Shown: positions 22,714 through 24,408 of the stretch, one piece after another
How the letters are laid out: each line of letters begins with the position of its first letter
Position numbering within the stretch: the first letter of the stretch is position 1
Assembly (NCBI GenBank): GCA_035632315.1
Contig: DASQGZ010000009.1
Coordinates: 1-24,408, forward strand
Reading direction: 5' to 3'
Source: JAFDZW01 sp035632315
GTDB lineage: Bacteria; Bacteroidota; Ignavibacteria; Palsa-1295
DNA length: 24,408 nt
Position numbers and translations under genes: made by a program
Notes under the pieces: model-generated
The model's input: only the letters and a program-made list of their open reading frames with translations
Database searches by the model: none
Told to the model about the DNA's origin: nothing

Positions 22714-22953
22714 AAAATACCCTTTAGATGTAGTGATGAACGCTTTCACACCGGACAGTGATGAACCATCCGTAACAGTAAAACTCCGAAGCTACTGCAA
22801 AGTTACAAACTTTTCAGCAGATTTCTCTGTGATCCCGCATTTTTTCGGTCATCTTCGCGCGCTAAGGGTACGAGCCAAACAACGGCGAAGCTATAACCGC
22901 CCAGGATACCGACACATAGTATCCCATTGAATTCTATACAATATCAGCAGGAA
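22714..22953. other. Upstream region of the 1506-residue gene; no gene seen
   Basis: Part of the 329-bp gap between the two paralogous T9SS genes. No credible ORF, no repeat of the heptamer or MITE-like classes. It probably holds the promoter of the 1506-residue gene; one candidate element is listed separately. Confidence 0.5.
22798..22805 (-). promoter_or_regulatory. Possible Bacteroidota-type -7 element for the 1506-residue gene
   Basis: On the - strand this reads TAACTTTG, a full match to TAnnTTTG, about 85 bp upstream of the chosen start codon. I do not see a TTG at the expected -33 spacing, so the match may be incidental. Confidence 0.33.
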
Positions 22954-22994
22954 ATCCGCCGGAAACGTTCCATTTTGGAACAACTCCGGCGGAT
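22954..22994 (-). terminator. Compound hairpin after the truncated T9SS protein gene
   Basis: Outer stem ATCCGCCGGA (22954-22963) with TCCGGCGGAT (22985-22994), perfect over 10 bp, enclosing a second small stem GTTCC/GGAAC. It lies 49 bp after the stop codon of the upstream gene. The run on the - strand after the stem is only UUUCC, so it is a weak intrinsic terminator at best. Confidence 0.65.
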
Positions 22995-23042
22995 CGCACT
23001 GCTTCAATTGTCAATGTTTCGTTCGCTGAGGCTGCAACAGCA

Positions 23043-24408
23043 TTACTTATGCAGAACGAACAGCGCCGATTCCGATGTCGTCGGCGTCGAAAGCCTGACC
23101 GTATATGTCCCGCTTTCCAAGCCAAGCGTACCGATCGGAAGCTGATGCTCGCCGGCGGCTGTGACGGTCATGGATTTTGCAACATGAACGATCTCACCGA
23201 GCAGATTGAACACTTCGACTTTCACCGGCGTGTTGTCGGCGATGACTATATAGTCGAGCACCGGCGATACGGTTGCGTCAACAGGATTCGGCGAGAGCGA
23301 CACGATACGTGTCGGCAGCTGGCCGCTAAGATAATTACGGATCGATGTATGTCCGCAGAGATTCTGCGAAATATAATTTCCCGGAATCGTGTCGGTGGCG
23401 ATGTAGCAGATCGAATTACCCGCTTCATCGTAATAGGTCACATTCGAGATCACGAACTGACTCGTCGTGTCTTTGGCGACCATCACCGTAAAGTTCAGGT
23501 TACCGACAACATCGAGATTCGTGATCGGGCCGGCCGTATTGGTTACGTCGATCGTCACGGTTTCGAAGCCGCCGTTGTCAACGGTATTTGTCACAACCCC
23601 GGTATAGCCGTTCGACGGTGTAAAGTCGTTCGGTTTTGCATTAAGCTGGAACAGATCCTGACGATAGGTTACATTGAAGACGACGCGTTTTGCGTCAGCC
23701 GATGCAACGAGCGCTGTCGTCGTGAAACGAAGCGGCACGCTCAGTGCATCCGCGCCTTTGGCGACATACCAACCGACGATCGGAGAGTTCGGATCGGGGT
23801 TCGCAGCTGTCATTGCTGTCTGCACCGCGATGCCATTGCCGTTAAGATAATTCACAAGGATCGTATCGCGTTTGCCGGCGCTATCGAGATAGAACGCAAC
23901 AGTGATCTTGAACTGTCCTTGCATTGTCGGATGGAATTCCGAGGGAATCTTCACCGTCTCGCCCGGAGCAAGTGATTTATTCTTGAACGCCAGACGCTGC
24001 ACGAGATTGCCGCTCGCATCTTTGAGATCGAACTGCTTCGCCGTATCTGACGAACTCGTGACGAGCGCTATGGAGTCAAGCTGCCAAGCCGACGCGCCGC
24101 GGTTCATGATCGAAACGAGTGTCGTATCGGAATGACGACAATTAATATAGGTATCCGGCGCATTCCAGCCGATCGATTCGAGATCGACATTTTCTGCATT
24201 GACTTCGACAGTGGCGATCGGCAGATTCGAGCAGTCATATTTTCCGGTGATCGGAATTGAAACGGTCGTATCGCCGATCGTGAATTTCTGTACGGTTATT
24301 TGTACAAGAATTGTATCGCCCGGATTAATAATGTCGCCCGGATTCAGAGCAACACCCGACGGCTCTTTGATCACCGATGAGATCGGCGGATTCGGGAACA
24401 GCAGCGAT
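23043..24408 (-). CDS. Secreted T9SS protein with cohesin-like domain, 5' end outside window
   Basis: The frame is open from the stop at 23043 to the right edge, about 454 residues, with no convincing start inside the window, so this is the C-terminal part of a larger protein. It aligns throughout with the C-terminal third of the 1506-residue protein: an ASH-like region ('LNPGDIINPGDTILVQITVQ', 'GWNAPDTYINCRHSD'), a cohesin-like domain almost identical to that of the paralog, and a T9SS type A domain ('SLSPNPVDATVSPV', 'VEVFNLLGEIVH', 'ESGTYTVRL'). It would be exported by Sec and T9SS. A hairpin follows the stop codon. The N-terminal domain content cannot be judged. Confidence 0.85.
   Translation of the reverse strand, partial: SLLFPNPPISSVIKEPSGVALNPGDIINPGDTILVQITVQKFTIGDTTVSIPITGKYDCSNLPIATVEVNAENVDLESIGWNAPDTYINCRHSDTTLVSIMNRGASAWQLDSIALVTSSSDTAKQFDLKDASGNLVQRLAFKNKSLAPGETVKIPSEFHPTMQGQFKITVAFYLDSAGKRDTILVNYLNGNGIAVQTAMTAANPDPNSPIVGWYVAKGADALSVPLRFTTTALVASADAKRVVFNVTYRQDLFQLNAKPNDFTPSNGYTGVVTNTVDNGGFETVTIDVTNTAGPITNLDVVGNLNFTVMVAKDTTSQFVISNVTYYDEAGNSICYIATDTIPGNYISQNLCGHTSIRNYLSGQLPTRIVSLSPNPVDATVSPVLDYIVIADNTPVKVEVFNLLGEIVHVAKSMTVTAAGEHQLPIGTLGLESGTYTVRLSTPTTSESALFVLHK
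23381..23750. repeat. 370-bp recombined block, copy in the truncated T9SS gene
   Basis: Partner of 18531-18900. Ten of the 19 differences fall in one 60-bp interval (23571-23630), so the rest is even closer to identity. Confidence 0.85.

Overview
The window looks like a chromosomal segment from a member of the Bacteroidota/Chlorobiota side of the FCB group. A deep lineage such as Ignavibacteria or Candidatus Kapabacteria is my best guess. The reasons are type IX secretion (T9SS) C-terminal sorting domains on several large secreted proteins, a purN-purH-mreB-mreC-mreD gene order typical of this group, a PurN with the 'FGGxGMYG' insertion seen there, sparse Shine-Dalgarno sites, and two possible TAnnTTTG promoter elements. 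The phylum assignment is inference from gene content.

Layout. At the left edge lies the 3' part of a leucine/valine-type amino acid dehydrogenase on the + strand. Everything else is on the - strand. Read in the direction of transcription (right to left), the window holds: (i) a surface-protein region (24408-13148) with a truncated T9SS cargo protein, a 1506-residue IgGFc-binding-like T9SS protein, and two tandem paralogous Asp-box (sortilin-like) beta-propeller T9SS proteins, each followed by a hairpin; (ii) a translation cluster thrS - infC - rpmI (12586-9274) ending in a clear intrinsic terminator, with no rplT; (iii) a two-gene secreted-protein operon (8660-6783) with its own terminator; (iv) purN-purH followed by mreB-mreC-mreD; (v) gpmA, convergent with the dehydrogenase.

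How the genes work together. PurN and PurH carry out the two formyl-transfer steps and the final cyclisation of IMP synthesis. MreBCD build the cell-elongation scaffold. ThrS, IF-3 and L35 serve translation. GpmA serves glycolysis, and the dehydrogenase serves branched-chain amino acid turnover. The secreted proteins would be exported by Sec and then through the outer membrane by T9SS, whose machinery is not in the window.

The most unusual content is non-coding. Nearly every gap carries degenerate tandem repeats with a strict 7-bp period, but with a different heptamer in each gap (AGTGGTC, AATTGAG, GTAACGA, GATGAAG, GGATTAG). One array supplies the C-terminal codons of purN, and others sit directly in front of the mreB and purH start codons. 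A second class is small palindromic, MITE-like elements (105 to 147 bp) with TGTCATT-type ends. In one family the central hairpin is inverted between the two copies. In the surface-protein region, a 370-bp block is about 95% identical between two otherwise divergent genes, suggesting segmental gene conversion. I found no CRISPR array, tRNA, rRNA, transposase or phage gene.
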